Shown here piece after piece: positions 1 through 9,209 of a stretch of 64,000 nt of DNA. Below the pieces are notes generated by a model. It saw nothing but the letters and a program-made list of their open reading frames with translations, was not told the origin of the DNA and did no database searches. Source of the DNA: Thiorhodococcus sp. (lineage in GTDB: Bacteria; Pseudomonadota; Gammaproteobacteria; Chromatiales; Chromatiaceae). Where the stretch lies: contig JARIBS010000033.1 in NCBI GenBank assembly GCA_029257385.1, positions 1 through 64,000 on the forward strand. The letters run 5' to 3'. The translations under genes and the position numbers were made by a program. Each line of letters starts with the position of its first letter. The first letter of the stretch is position 1.

Positions 1-177
1 TGCTCGGCGATGGTCGCGACGAACTCCAGCGAATGCTCCAGGCTGTGGCCCGGCGCGATCTGGCGCAGACGCTCCGCCCGGGTCTGGAAGAGCCGCTCAT
101 CGGGCGGGAGCAGGACGGGAAAAGCGCAGGTGAAGGATTCGATCTCGCCAGGTTGGAGGATTCTGGGGGTTGGCATA
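1..177 (-). CDS. fdhE: Formate dehydrogenase accessory protein FdhE (5' part, runs off the left edge)
   Basis: The first 59 codons are visible, read leftward from an ATG at 177. The N-terminus (MPTPRILQPGEIES, then a segment ending RAERLRQIAPGHSLEH) resembles the FdhE start, where a proline-rich stretch precedes the RAERLREL-type helix. FdhE is a cytoplasmic rubredoxin-like maturation factor needed for Tat-exported formate dehydrogenases. Its position 87 bases downstream of the gamma-subunit gene, on the same strand, fits the usual fdn/fdo-fdhE operon. The cysteine-rich metal-binding part lies outside the window, so the call rests on N-terminal similarity and context. Confidence 0.8.
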
Positions 178-264
178 GTGCTCCCGTTCGACCGCGTCCG
201 GTCGATGTCATGCGTCGTTGCGTGTGGTCGGCATCGCATGCGCGTCCGCGCCGACTGGGTCATT

Positions 265-909
265 TTATCGCCGCGCCGGTCCATCCGAGCGGGGTTTGGT
301 GACCTCCTCGAACCAGCATCGATGATGCTGCTTGGCCCAGGCACGGGTGACGGTGCCGTACCACATCGCGCGCACCGTGCCCGTGACCCAGATGGCTGCA
401 TAGATATGGACGAAGATCAGACAGATCATCACCACGGCGGTGGCCGAGTGCACCACAGCGGCCACGCGCACCAGCTCGACCGGGAAGTCGAAATAGGCGC
501 GCCAAAGCAGGATGCCCGACGGGATCAGCAGCAGCATGCACGCCAGCAGCAGCCAGAACAGAAGCTTCTGCCCCCCGTTGTATTTGCCTTGAACCGGCAT
601 CGTCTCGTCGTTGCCGTCGATCATCTCGTTGACACGGCCGATCCACTGCCAATCGAGCTTGTGCATCAGATTGTGCTTGGCAAAACGCCAGACCATGATG
701 ATGAAGAAGACGGCCATGATGACCCCGAAGATGGGGTGCAGGATGCGCGTCCAGGTTCCGCCGCCAAACAGCAGGGTGAAGGGGAAGAACGCGGGATGAA
801 ACAGCGCCAGACCGGACATGCCGAGCAGGATAAAGCTGATGCCGACGATCCAGTGGTTTACCCGCTCGCTGGCCGTGTAGCGGACCAGATCTCTGTGGTC
901 GCGTCTCAT
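265..909 (-). CDS. fdnI: Formate dehydrogenase gamma subunit, cytochrome b556
   Basis: This 214-residue protein is the four-helix membrane subunit that carries two b hemes and passes electrons from the formate dehydrogenase iron-sulfur subunit to quinone. Predicted helices lie near residues 18-38, 56-75, 113-135 and 150-172. The heme histidines known from E. coli FdnI (18, 57, 155, 169) have matches at H19, H58, H154 and H168. The start codon overlaps the stop of the upstream iron-sulfur subunit gene by four bases (ATGA), which implies translational coupling. Length is normal for the family (about 211-217). Confidence 0.95.
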   Translation of the reverse strand: MRRDHRDLVRYTASERVNHWIVGISFILLGMSGLALFHPAFFPFTLLFGGGTWTRILHPIFGVIMAVFFIIMVWRFAKHNLMHKLDWQWIGRVNEMIDGNDETMPVQGKYNGGQKLLFWLLLACMLLLIPSGILLWRAYFDFPVELVRVAAVVHSATAVVMICLIFVHIYAAIWVTGTVRAMWYGTVTRAWAKQHHRCWFEEVTKPRSDGPARR

Positions 910-1781
910 GCTTTTTCCTCCTCTTCTTTCTCGATCTCTTTAGAGACGGAGTTCGGCCCCTTGGTCACATAGTGGAACAGACTCGCGAAGCCGACAAAGG
1001 CCATGGTCGCAATCGCCAGCGGCTTGGCCAGACCGGTCCAGAGTTCGACCATCGGGCTGATGGTCGGATCTTTCGGCAGTCCATACAGCTCAGGCCGATC
1101 GGCGTGTTGCAGCACGTACATCACATGGGTGCCGCCGACCCCAGGCGGGTCGTAGAGTGCGGCGTTTTGAAACCCTCGGCTGTTGAGATCGGCCACGCGC
1201 GTGCTGGCGTGTGTGAGCATGTCGCTCTTGCTGCCGAAGGTGATGGCCCCTGTCGGACAGGTCTTGACACAGGCCGGCTCGCGACCGACCGAGATCCGAT
1301 CTGAACAAAGCGTGCACTTATAGGCTTTTTGATCTATCTCCGCCAAGCGCGGAATGTCGAAGGGACAGCCGGCAATGCAGTAGCCGCAGCCGATGCAGTG
1401 ATCCTGGTTGAAATCCACGATCCCGTTGCTGTATTGCACGATCGCCCCGGGTGCTGGACAGGCTGCCAGACACCCGGGGTCGACGCAGTGCATGCAGCCG
1501 TCCTTGCGGATCAGCCACTCGAGCCGGTTGGGTTCTGGCTCTACCTCGTAGAAACGCATTAGCGTCCAGCTCTTGCTGTTGAGGTCAGGTGGGTACTGAT
1601 AGCTCCCGGTGTTGTGACCGACCTCGTCGCGCAGGTCGTTCCACTCCATACAGGCCACCTGGCACGCCTTACAGCCGATGCATTTTGAGATATCGATCAG
1701 CTTGGCCACATCGAGCTGTTGCCGCACCCCGGGCGAGGGCGTGGTGGTGGCGGAACGGGCTTGGATGTCGAGTGTTGCCAT
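906..1781 (-). CDS. fdxH: Formate dehydrogenase beta subunit, four [4Fe-4S] clusters
   Basis: A 291-residue iron-sulfur subunit that wires the catalytic subunit to cytochrome b. Four ferredoxin-type cysteine motifs are visible: [11 protein letters not shown] near residue 35, [14 protein letters not shown] near 96, [12 protein letters not shown] near 128, and the split set CTLCSDR with PACVKTCP near 155-175. A single C-terminal membrane anchor (about 250-272) is followed by a very acidic/basic tail ([11 protein letters not shown]). The start is an ATG preceded by a clear AAGGAGG ribosome-binding site about 6 bases away, 10 bases past the fdnG stop. It is the middle gene of the fdnGHI operon. 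Also known as fdnH/fdoH. Confidence 0.96.
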   Translation of the reverse strand: MATLDIQARSATTTPSPGVRQQLDVAKLIDISKCIGCKACQVACMEWNDLRDEVGHNTGSYQYPPDLNSKSWTLMRFYEVEPEPNRLEWLIRKDGCMHCVDPGCLAACPAPGAIVQYSNGIVDFNQDHCIGCGYCIAGCPFDIPRLAEIDQKAYKCTLCSDRISVGREPACVKTCPTGAITFGSKSDMLTHASTRVADLNSRGFQNAALYDPPGVGGTHVMYVLQHADRPELYGLPKDPTISPMVELWTGLAKPLAIATMAFVGFASLFHYVTKGPNSVSKEIEKEEEEKA

Positions 1782-1791
1782 ATTCGCCTCC

Positions 1792-4700
1792 TTAGACCGC
1801 GGTGGTGGTCGGAATCTTCTCGATGTTCACCAGGAACGCCTTGAACTCGGGCGTCTGCGCATTGGCATCGCCCACGAAGGGGGTGAGCCGGTTGGCGAGA
1901 TAGCCCTTCTGCGCGACCCCGATAAAGCCCCAGTGGATCGGAATGCCGATGGTATGCACGGTGCGCCCATTGACGGCGAGCCCACGCAGCCGCTTGGTGA
2001 CGACTGCCACGGCGCGAATGTAGCCGCGCTTGGAGAACACCTTGACCTGATCGCCATTCTTGATGCCTTTCTCAGCGGCCAGCTCCTCGCCCATCTCGAT
2101 AAACTGCGAGGGCTGCAGGATGCTGTTGAGGAGCACGTTCTTGGTCCAGTAGTGGAAGTGCTCCGTCAGGCGGTAGGTGGTGGCCACGTAGGGATACTCG
2201 TCCGGGCCGCCGAGCTGCTCGCGATCGTTGGGGAAAATCCGCGTCGCCGGGTTGTTGAGCGCCAGCGGATTGTCTGGGTGCATCGGGTTGACACCCAGCG
2301 GTGTCTCGAATGGCTCGTAGTGTTCGGGCAGCGGACCCTCGGCCATACTCTTGAGCGCGAACAGATGTCCGACACCGTCCGGGTGCATGATGAACGGTCC
2401 CACGTCCTCCTCCGGCGCCGCCGTCAGTCTCATGTCCGGCACATCGTTGCCGACCCATTGCTGTCCGTTCCAGTGGATGGTCGCGCGCGTCGGATCCCAG
2501 GGCTGTCCCTGCATGTCGCAGTTGGCCCGGTTGTAGAGCACACGACGGTTGGCCGGCCAGGTGTAGCCCCAGTCGGGATAGAACCCGAGTCCGGAAGGGT
2601 CGTTGGTGCCGCGCTTGGCCATCAGGTTGCCCGCCTCGGACCAGGAGCCGCAATAGAGCCAGTTCCCACAGGCGGTGCTGCCATCGTTGCGCAATTGGCC
2701 AAACCCACTGAGCTGTTCGCCGGCCTTGGCGAGCGTCTGAGTCGGGTCTTTAGGGTCTGCGACGTCGACGAGGGCGCTCCCCGAGAACTCTCGCGCCAGA
2801 TCCTCCGCACTGGGTTCGAGTGGATGGTCGTAGTCCCAGCTTAGATTGACGATGGGATCGGGGAAGGCGCCGCCCTCCTGCTCGTAGAGCCGTCGCAGGC
2901 CATAGAAGATACCGGCGATGATGCCAGTATCGGTCTTGGCATCCCCCGGCGGATCGGCGGCCTTCCAGTGCCATTGCAGCGTCCGGCTGGAGTTGCTGTA
3001 GGAGCCGGCCTCTTCGGCAAAGCAGGTCGAGGGCAGACGAAAGACCTCGGTCTGGATGTCGGCCGGGGTCGCTTCATTGTAGTCGCCCATGTCGCGCCAG
3101 AACTCCGAGGTCTCGGTGACGAGCGGGTCGATCACGACCAGATACTTGAGCTTGGAAAGCCCCTCGTGGACCTTGCGCACACAGGGCACCGATGCCAGCG
3201 GGTTAAAGCCCTGGCTGATGAAGCCGTTCATCTGGCCCTGGTGCATGCGCTCGAACATGTGCAGCACGTCATAGGGTTGGTCGAGCTTGGGGAACCAGTC
3301 GTAGCAGAAGTTATTCTCTGGCGTCGCTGCGTCGCCATAGAACGCCTTGGCGAGCGAGACCCAAAAGTTCGGGAAGTTCTGCCAATAGCTGATCTGGTTG
3401 GGCCGCAGCGGCTTGGGCGAGCGGGCATCCAAATAGCCCTGGAAGTCCTGCTCCTTGTCGCTGGCCAGGCGCAAATAGCCGGGCAGGACGTTGGTCACCA
3501 GGTTCATGTCGGTGATGCCTTGCACGTTGGAGTGTCCGCGCAAGGCGTTCACCCCGCCGCCGACCCGTCCGATATTGCCAAGCAGGAGCTGGATCATGGC
3601 CATCGAGCGGATGTTCTGCGAGCCGGTGGTGTGCTGGGTCCAGCCGAGCGCGTAGAGGATCGTCATGACCTTGTCGGTCGCGCTGGTCTCGGCGATCATT
3701 TCGGCGATCTTGAGAAAATCCTCCTTGGGCGTGCCGCAGACATTGCTCACGACCTCGGGCGTATAGCGGCTGTAGTGCTGCTTCATCAACTGATGGACGC
3801 AGCGCGGATGGGTCATGGTGTCGTCGATCTGTACATAGCCGTCGTCGCCGAGCTGGTAGTCCCAGGTCTCGCGATCGTATTGGCGCTTGTCGGCGTCATA
3901 GCCGCTGAAGATGCCGTCGTTGAAGTCAAAATCCTCGCGCACGAGATAGGCCGCGTTAGTAAAGTTGCGGACGTATTCGTGGTGGATCTTGTCGTTGCTC
4001 AACAGATAATGGATGACGCCGCCCAAGAAGGCGATGTCTGAGCCGGAGCGGATCGGCGCATAGACATCCGCGACCGCTGCCGAGCGGTTAAAGCGCGGGT
4101 CGACGACGATCAGCCGTGCACCACGATGGGCTTTCGCCTCGGTCACCCACTTAAAGCCGCAGGGGTGGGCCTCGGCGGCGTTACCGCCCATGATGATGAT
4201 GAGATCGGCGTTTTTGATGTCGACCCAGTGATTGGTCATGGCACCGCGGCCAAACGTCGGGGCAAGACTTGCCACCGTCGGCGCGTGTCAGATTCTCGCT
4301 TGGTTGTCGAGTGCGACCAGCCCCAGACTTCGGGCCATTTTGACCGTCAGCCAGCCGGTTTCGTTGCTCGCGGCGCTGCTTGCGAGCATTCCGGCGCTCA
4401 GCCAGCGGTTGACGGTCTCGCCGGTGTCGTTGTTCTCAATGAAGTTGGCGTCGCGGTCGTCCTTCATGTGGCGCGCGATGCGGGTGAAGGCCTCATCCCA
4501 AGAGATGCGCTGCCACTCATCGGAACCGGCGGCGCGGAATTCAGGATGCTGGAGGCGATTTTCACTATGGATGAAATCGAGCAGGCCAGCACCCTTGGGA
4601 CAGAGCGTGCCGCGATTGACCGGATGGTCTGGGTCGCCTTCGACATGGATGATCGCAGCCTGTGCGTTCTTGGAGCCGTCGCCCAGACTGTAGAGTAGGA

Positions 4701-4875
4701 CGCCGCAACTGACTGAGCAGTAAGGGCAGGTGTTGCGTGTCTCGGTGGTGTGGGCGAGCTTAAAGGTGCGCGCTTCGGCCAGAGCCTCGTTTGGTGAGAA
4801 CCCCAGCATTGCCAGGCTTGTGGCACCGGCACAGGTGCCACATACCTTGAAAAATTGTCGTCTTGATAAATCCAC
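1792..4875 (-). CDS. fdnG: Selenocysteine-containing formate dehydrogenase-N/O catalytic subunit (read through UGA at 4290-4288)
   Basis: The molybdopterin/[4Fe-4S] subunit oxidises formate to CO2 on the periplasmic side. Reading through an in-frame TGA at 4290-4288 joins two open stretches into one protein of about 1027 residues (E. coli FdnG has 1015). The context [18 protein letters not shown] matches the E. coli active site [18 protein letters not shown]. The N-terminus has a twin-arginine signal (SRRQFFK), and the cluster motif [11 protein letters not shown]...LCPKG follows. I chose the GTG at 4875 because it places [10 protein letters not shown] at the N-terminus as in E. coli and has a GAGGGG ribosome-binding site. 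An ATG at 4989 would add 38 residues ahead of the Tat signal. A gene caller that ignores Sec would split this gene in two. Confidence 0.96.
4252..4290 (-). promoter_or_regulatory. Bacterial SECIS element in fdnG
   Basis: Immediately after the UGA on the minus strand the RNA can fold with outer pairs GG/CC (4276-4275 with 4260-4259), a bulged U at 4274, an inner stem GGCA/UGCC (4273-4270 with 4264-4261) and the loop AGUCU containing the G-U pair. This is the layout of the E. coli fdhF/fdnG SECIS, where SelB reads a bulged U and a loop GU. It supports Sec insertion rather than termination at 4290. Confidence 0.85.
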
Positions 4876-5159
4876 GTCGCCCCTCGCTCGTATTTTTAAG
4901 GTCTCGGAGACTGACGAGTTTAGAGGAAGGGGCGAAGAGCGCAATATCGAGTCAATACTAAAGTTAATTAAAATCAATAAAACATTCAATTTTCTATATT
5001 CTTTAATCTGCTGATTCTCTTACGTACGTTCAGCCTGGCTGTTTCCGGCAGTGGCTAGTCGGCTGTTTGTATGCTTGCAATCGGCGACATCAGGGCTTCT
5101 CCCGCGTCTTCGAGCGTATTACCATCGCAGACTTAAATTCTTGCTCGTGATAAAATTCC
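4876..5159. promoter_or_regulatory. Divergent intergenic region between fdnG and selD
   Basis: This stretch of 284 bases separates the two divergently read selenoprotein genes. About 4955-5010 is strikingly AT-rich against the GC-rich surroundings, as expected of a promoter region. No clear FNR-type palindrome or well-spaced -35/-10 pair could be assigned by eye. The promoters for both the fdn operon and selD are inferred to lie here. No RNA gene is seen. Confidence 0.5.
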
Positions 5160-6197
5160 ATGGAAGTCAGACTCACCCAGCTAGCCAATTCAGCCGGTTG
5201 AGCGGCGAAACTCGGCCCCGCCGAGCTGTCGCAGGTTCTGCGCGAACTGCCGCCCACCCGGTCTCCAGACGTCCTTGTCGGACTGGATCATCCAGACGAC
5301 TGCGGCGTTGTGCGCGTCTCCGACGACCTAGCGATTGTCACGACCGTGGACGTGTTCACGCCGGTGGTGGACGACCCCTTCGACTATGGCCGAATCGCTG
5401 CGATCAACAGCCTCTCGGACATCTTCGCCATGGGCGCGAAACCGGTCTCGGCGCTCTCGGTGGCTGGTTTTCCCGATACCCGTCTGCCGCTACGGGTGCT
5501 GGCTGAAATTCTGAAGGGGCTGGTCGCCGGCGCCGCCGCCTGCGGTGTACCCGTGGTTGGCGGGCATACGGTCAAGAATCCCGAACCGCTATTTGGCTTG
5601 GCGGTCACGGGTGTCGCCCATCCTGATCAGTTGATGCGCAAGGGTGGCGCGCGCGCCGGTGATATTCTGATACTGACCAAACCGATCGGGATCGGCGTCT
5701 TGACGACCGCGCTCAAGAACGAGCGGCTCGCACCCGAAGGGATCGCCCGGGTGGTTGAGTTGATGCTCGCTCCGAACGATCGTGCATCTGAGGTGATGCG
5801 CCGTCATGGCGCCCGCGCCGCCACTGATGTGACGGGGTTTGGGCTGCTCGGTCATGCACTGGAGATGGCCCGGGGCGCCGGTTTCACGTTCGAGATCGAC
5901 TGGTCTCGGGTTCCGGTCCTGGAAGATGCCGTTGCGCTGGCCCGCGCAGGTGCCTTTCCGGGCGGCGCGCGAACCAACCTGAGTGCCTATCGCGACCGGA
6001 CCATGATTGACTCGGCGCTGGCCGAGTGGCAAACCTTGCTGCTTGCCGATCCGCAGACTTCCGGGGGGCTGTTGATCGCCTTTCCTCCCGAGCGGGTCGA
6101 GGCGGCATCGGCCGAGTTCGACCGACTCGGCATAGCCATGTTCGAGATCGGTCGTGTTCTGGAACGGCAGGATCGCGACGCGATTCTACTGCCTTAA
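5160..6197 (+). CDS. selD: Selenide, water dikinase SelD, itself a selenoprotein (Sec14)
   Basis: SelD makes selenophosphate, the selenium donor for selenocysteine synthesis, from selenide and ATP. Read through TGA at 5199-5201, the frame gives 345 residues, the usual SelD length. The N-terminus MEVRLTQLANSAG-Sec-AAK aligns with E. coli RLTQYSHGAG-Cys-GCK, placing Sec at the catalytic Cys17 position. Further conserved parts follow: a GLDHPDDCGVV segment, TTVDVFTPVVDDPFDYGRIA, NSLSDIFAMGAKP, GGHTVKNPEP, TDVTGFGLLGH and DPQTSGGLL. The second cysteine of the E. coli GCGCK motif is alanine here. Without Sec read-through, the first ATG would be at 5310 and the nucleotide-binding N-terminus would be lost. 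The upstream ribosome-binding site is weak. Confidence 0.93.
5199..5232 (+). promoter_or_regulatory. SECIS-like hairpin after the selD UGA
   Basis: Just downstream of TGA 5199-5201 is a perfect six-pair stem, CTCGGC (5211-5216) with GCCGAG (5220-5225), closed by a CCC loop. An outer GCGA/TCGC pair set (5205-5208 with 5229-5232) extends it. The position fits a bacterial SECIS, but the loop lacks the G-U seen in the E. coli elements, so SelB recognition is less certain than for fdnG. Confidence 0.55.
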
Positions 6198-6230
6198 GAC
6201 GTATAACAGGTAACAGGGTCGAGAGGAGCA

Positions 6231-6252
6231 GGCCACGTCGCGTGACGTGGCC
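6231..6252 (+). terminator. Perfect 9-bp hairpin after selD
   Basis: GGCCACGTC (6231-6239) and GACGTGGCC (6244-6252) form a perfect stem with a GCGT loop, 33 bases past the selD stop. No T-run follows, only CCTT, so this may be a weak or processing-type terminator, or part of the leader of the next gene. The rest of the gap up to 6385 shows nothing recognisable. Confidence 0.5.
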
Positions 6253-6385
6253 CCTTCAACCAGACCTTTACGGTCAGAGTCTCACGACCCAGCAGGTGGA
6301 AAGCCTGCGCTTTTTCCGGTGGCTGCACTGTCGCAGCCGCTATCCCTCCTCGCCCCCAACGGCGAGGTTTCTCGCGGAGAAACCG

Positions 6386-7528
6386 ATGAACTCATTGATA
6401 CAAGACTATCCAGCCATATTACTCAGCGAGCAACAATCACCTTGCCTCTCGCTCTATCAACCAACCCATCGACACCACCCCGAGAAAGAGCAGGATCCGA
6501 TTCGTTTCAGCAACCTCGTAAAGGAGATGGGGGAGTCTCTGAGTAAGCAGTATCCGTCGCGCGACATCCAGGCACTGCTGCGTCCATTCGAATTGCTGGC
6601 CAAGGATGGGGCTTTTTGGATGCACACCACGGAAGGGCTGGCGGTACTGAGTTCGCCTGGACTGTTTCGCGTATACAAACTGCTGCGGCCGGTTGCCGAG
6701 CTGGCGGTTGTCGCCGACAGTTTTCATATCAAACCGCTCATGCGCATCATGCAGTCGGCCGATCGCTATCAGGTTCTTGGCCTGAACCGACAAGCATTCA
6801 AGGTTTTCGAGGGCAACCGCGACGCCATGGATGAGATGCCGCCGATCGAAGGTGTAGCGCAAGCGGCTGCCGAAAAACTGGGTAAAGATCCCGTTGACCG
6901 TGAAGGGGCACATCGTGCACACGGACCTTCCGGAGACGCCGCATGGCATGGCACTAATGTCAAGCAGGATGCCGACAATCGCGATACTGAGCAGTTTTTT
7001 CGCGCGGTCGACCAGGTGTTGCTGGAGCATTATTCGCAACCATCGGGATTGCGCCTGATCTTGGCAGCGCTACCCGAGCACCACCATCTGTTTCGCACCG
7101 TCAGCCGCAACCCGTTCTTAATAGAAGAAGCGCTCGACGTTGACCCGGACGCCTTGTCGCTCGATGAGCTGCGTGAGCGCACATGGCAGCTTGTGCAGCC
7201 GCATTACCTTGAGCGACTGGCCGGCTTTGTAGACGCATTCAACGCGGCGAACGCAAGTGACCGAGGCGCAGATGCTCTGGGTGACATCGCCAAAGCTGCG
7301 GTTGCCGGACGCGTCGAAACATTGTTGATTGAGGCCGACCGTTTGATTCCTGGCCATATCGATGCGACAAGCGGTGAAATGACCACAGATGACCTGATCA
7401 ACCCGGAAGTTGACGATGTGCTCGACGATCTCGGCGAGCTGGTGCTCAAGGCCAGTGGCGAAGTTGTGGTCGTCCCTGCCGAGCGCATGCCAACACAAAC
7501 CGGCGCTGCTGCAATCTATCGTTTTTGA
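6386..7528 (+). CDS. BaeRF-type (bacterial archaeo-eukaryotic release factor-like) protein
   Basis: This 380-residue protein begins MNSLIQDYPAILL and soon has SPCLSLYQPTHRHHPE, the opening of the bacterial release-factor-like families (BaeRF, probably family 3). These proteins share the fold of archaeal/eukaryotic eRF1 domains and are suspected to act on ribosomes, but their role is not established. A long C-terminal part contains repeated acidic helices. It has no membrane segment or signal peptide, so it is expected in the cytoplasm. The ATG at 6386 has GGAGA about 5 bases upstream; the frame is open back to 6026, but that part overlaps selD and does not resemble the family. Family assignment is from recalled motifs. 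Confidence 0.7.
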   Translation: MNSLIQDYPAILLSEQQSPCLSLYQPTHRHHPEKEQDPIRFSNLVKEMGESLSKQYPSRDIQALLRPFELLAKDGAFWMHTTEGLAVLSSPGLFRVYKLLRPVAELAVVADSFHIKPLMRIMQSADRYQVLGLNRQAFKVFEGNRDAMDEMPPIEGVAQAAAEKLGKDPVDREGAHRAHGPSGDAAWHGTNVKQDADNRDTEQFFRAVDQVLLEHYSQPSGLRLILAALPEHHHLFRTVSRNPFLIEEALDVDPDALSLDELRERTWQLVQPHYLERLAGFVDAFNAANASDRGADALGDIAKAAVAGRVETLLIEADRLIPGHIDATSGEMTTDDLINPEVDDVLDDLGELVLKASGEVVVVPAERMPTQTGAAAIYRF

Positions 7529-7763
7529 TGGGCTTTTAAATCTGGAAACGGCAGTTGACCACTTCGAGCAGTATGCCGTGCGGTGCCCCAATGGGTCATC
7601 CAACCGCCGTTTTTAGATTGAAGATTATTCAACAACGCTTTTCAAGCGTATTCCGGCTTCATATGTCGGCTCTCGACCAGCCCAAGCAGCGGATTTCGGG
7701 TGTCCATGTGGACAGGGGCGAGGGCTTTCAGGAGTGTCAGATGCTGTTTAAAGAGTCGGTCTG
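7529..7763. repeat. Intergenic region with a long imperfect inverted repeat ahead of mgtE
   Basis: Arms at 7539-7557 and 7601-7619 (19 bases each) can pair along their full length with two G-U wobbles and one A-C mismatch, enclosing a 43-base loop. It could be a terminator for the preceding gene, an mgtE leader structure or a degenerate repeat. I do not see the conserved core of a known Mg2+ riboswitch. No gene is apparent in the gap. Confidence 0.55.
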
Positions 7764-9104
7764 ATGACAAAGAACAAATTGAACCAAGGCGCGATACCCG
7801 GGGTCGATGCCGCACCTGACGATGTCCGCGATTTCATCGAGACGGCGTACCCGGCTGACCTGGCCGCCTGGCTGGAGGAGATGCCGCACGAGCAAATGCA
7901 CGAGCAGCTGCTCGCGCTGCCCCTGCCGCGGCGGGCCGAGACGTTCAGCCATCTGGAAATGGATGTTGAGGTAGAGCTTGCACGACAGCTCGAGCGCAGC
8001 GATCTAGCCGAGATCGTCACCCGGATGCATGCCGATGATCGCGCCGATCTGTTTAATGAACTGACGCCGCAGGAGCAACAACTGCTGCTGCGTGGTCTTG
8101 CCCAGGAGGAGCGCGACGATATTCGTCGTCTCTCGGCTTATGCCGAAGAGACCGCCGGGGCGATTATGACCTCGGACTATGCGACGCTTGCCGCCGACAT
8201 GACCGCGCATGAGGCAATCGAACTGCTGCGGCGCGTGGCTCCCGAAAAGGAGACCATCTACCGCTCCTATGTCCTCGACCCCGATCGCTGCTTGATCGGC
8301 TCGATCCAGTTGCATAAATTGATTCTCGCCGCTCCCGATATGCGTATCGATGCGATCATGAACGCTGCCCCGGTGTCTGTTGCGCTCGATGACGATCAGG
8401 AGGATGTCGCCCGGATGATCGCGCATTATGATCTTCTGGCGGTGCCGGTGGTCGATGCCGACGGCAGGTTGGTCGGCATCGTCACGCATGACGATGCCGC
8501 CGATGCGATGCAGGCGGAAACGACCGAGGATTTTCACAAGCTCGCCACTGTCAGTCCATTTTCGCAAAGTGTGCTCAAAGCCAGCATTGGCGTGCTGTAT
8601 AAGAAACGGGTTTTCTGGCTTTCGTTGTTGGTGTTCGGCAACCTGTTTTCGGGGGCGGGGATCGCATACTTCGAGGAGACGATCCTGGCCTATGTGTCGC
8701 TGGTGTTCTTTCTTCCGCTACTCATCGACAGCAGCGGTAATGCCGGATCACAGTCGGCAACGCTGATGGTGCGTGCACTGGCGACGGGGGATGTCGTCAT
8801 GAAGGACTGGCGCGACCTGATCCTGCGTGAACTGCTGATTGCGCTCGCGCTGGGGGCGACGATGGCGCTTGTCGTGTTCCCGCTTGGATTGATGCGCGGC
8901 GGCCCGGAGATCGCGTTCGTCGTGGGGCTGACCATGGTGCTGGTGGTCATGGTGGGGAGTCTGGTGGGTCTGTCGCTGCCCTTTCTGCTCAACAAGTTCG
9001 GACTCGACCCGGCAACGGCAAGCGGACCACTGGTCACGACGATCTCCGACGTGGTCGGTGTGCTGGTCTATTTCTCGATTGCAACGACGGTGCTGAGCCT
9101 GTGA
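7764..9104 (+). CDS. mgtE: Magnesium transporter MgtE
   Basis: A 446-residue Mg2+ channel of the inner membrane. The N domain (about 1-130) has the repeated AEIVTRMHADDRADLFNEL type helices. Two CBS domains follow, around 135-255 (TAGAIMTSDY; YDLLAVPVVDADGRLVGIVT). Then comes a connecting helix and five C-terminal membrane helices, including FFLPLLIDSSGNAGSQSATLMVRALATGD, the family's pore segment. Length and domain order are normal. Mg2+ binding to the N/CBS domains closes the channel in characterised members. The ribosome-binding site at 7764 is poor. Confidence 0.95.
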   Translation: MTKNKLNQGAIPGVDAAPDDVRDFIETAYPADLAAWLEEMPHEQMHEQLLALPLPRRAETFSHLEMDVEVELARQLERSDLAEIVTRMHADDRADLFNELTPQEQQLLLRGLAQEERDDIRRLSAYAEETAGAIMTSDYATLAADMTAHEAIELLRRVAPEKETIYRSYVLDPDRCLIGSIQLHKLILAAPDMRIDAIMNAAPVSVALDDDQEDVARMIAHYDLLAVPVVDADGRLVGIVTHDDAADAMQAETTEDFHKLATVSPFSQSVLKASIGVLYKKRVFWLSLLVFGNLFSGAGIAYFEETILAYVSLVFFLPLLIDSSGNAGSQSATLMVRALATGDVVMKDWRDLILRELLIALALGATMALVVFPLGLMRGGPEIAFVVGLTMVLVVMVGSLVGLSLPFLLNKFGLDPATASGPLVTTISDVVGVLVYFSIATTVLSL

Positions 9105-9209
9105 TGCTGCGCCGACGGACGGTAGCCCGCAGCAGGCCGCCTTGCACGATAAACGCTGTGTGAGAAAGTCTCGGCGCGCTCGAATGCTGACGTTGATTCC
9201 ATGAGCAGG

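Noticed and set aside
1678..2844. Long plus-strand open frame (388 codons) opposite fdnG/fdnH
   Set aside because: It is a GC-rich shadow antisense to well-conserved formate dehydrogenase genes, with no recognisable domain.
6231..6385. Possible tRNA-Sec (selC) after selD
   Set aside because: The strong hairpin is not part of a cloverleaf: no matching acceptor stem, no T-loop sequence (GGTTCGAATC type), and no UCA anticodon arm in place.
7529..7763. M-box Mg2+ riboswitch for mgtE
   Set aside because: Only a simple long hairpin is visible; the conserved multi-helix core was not recognised.
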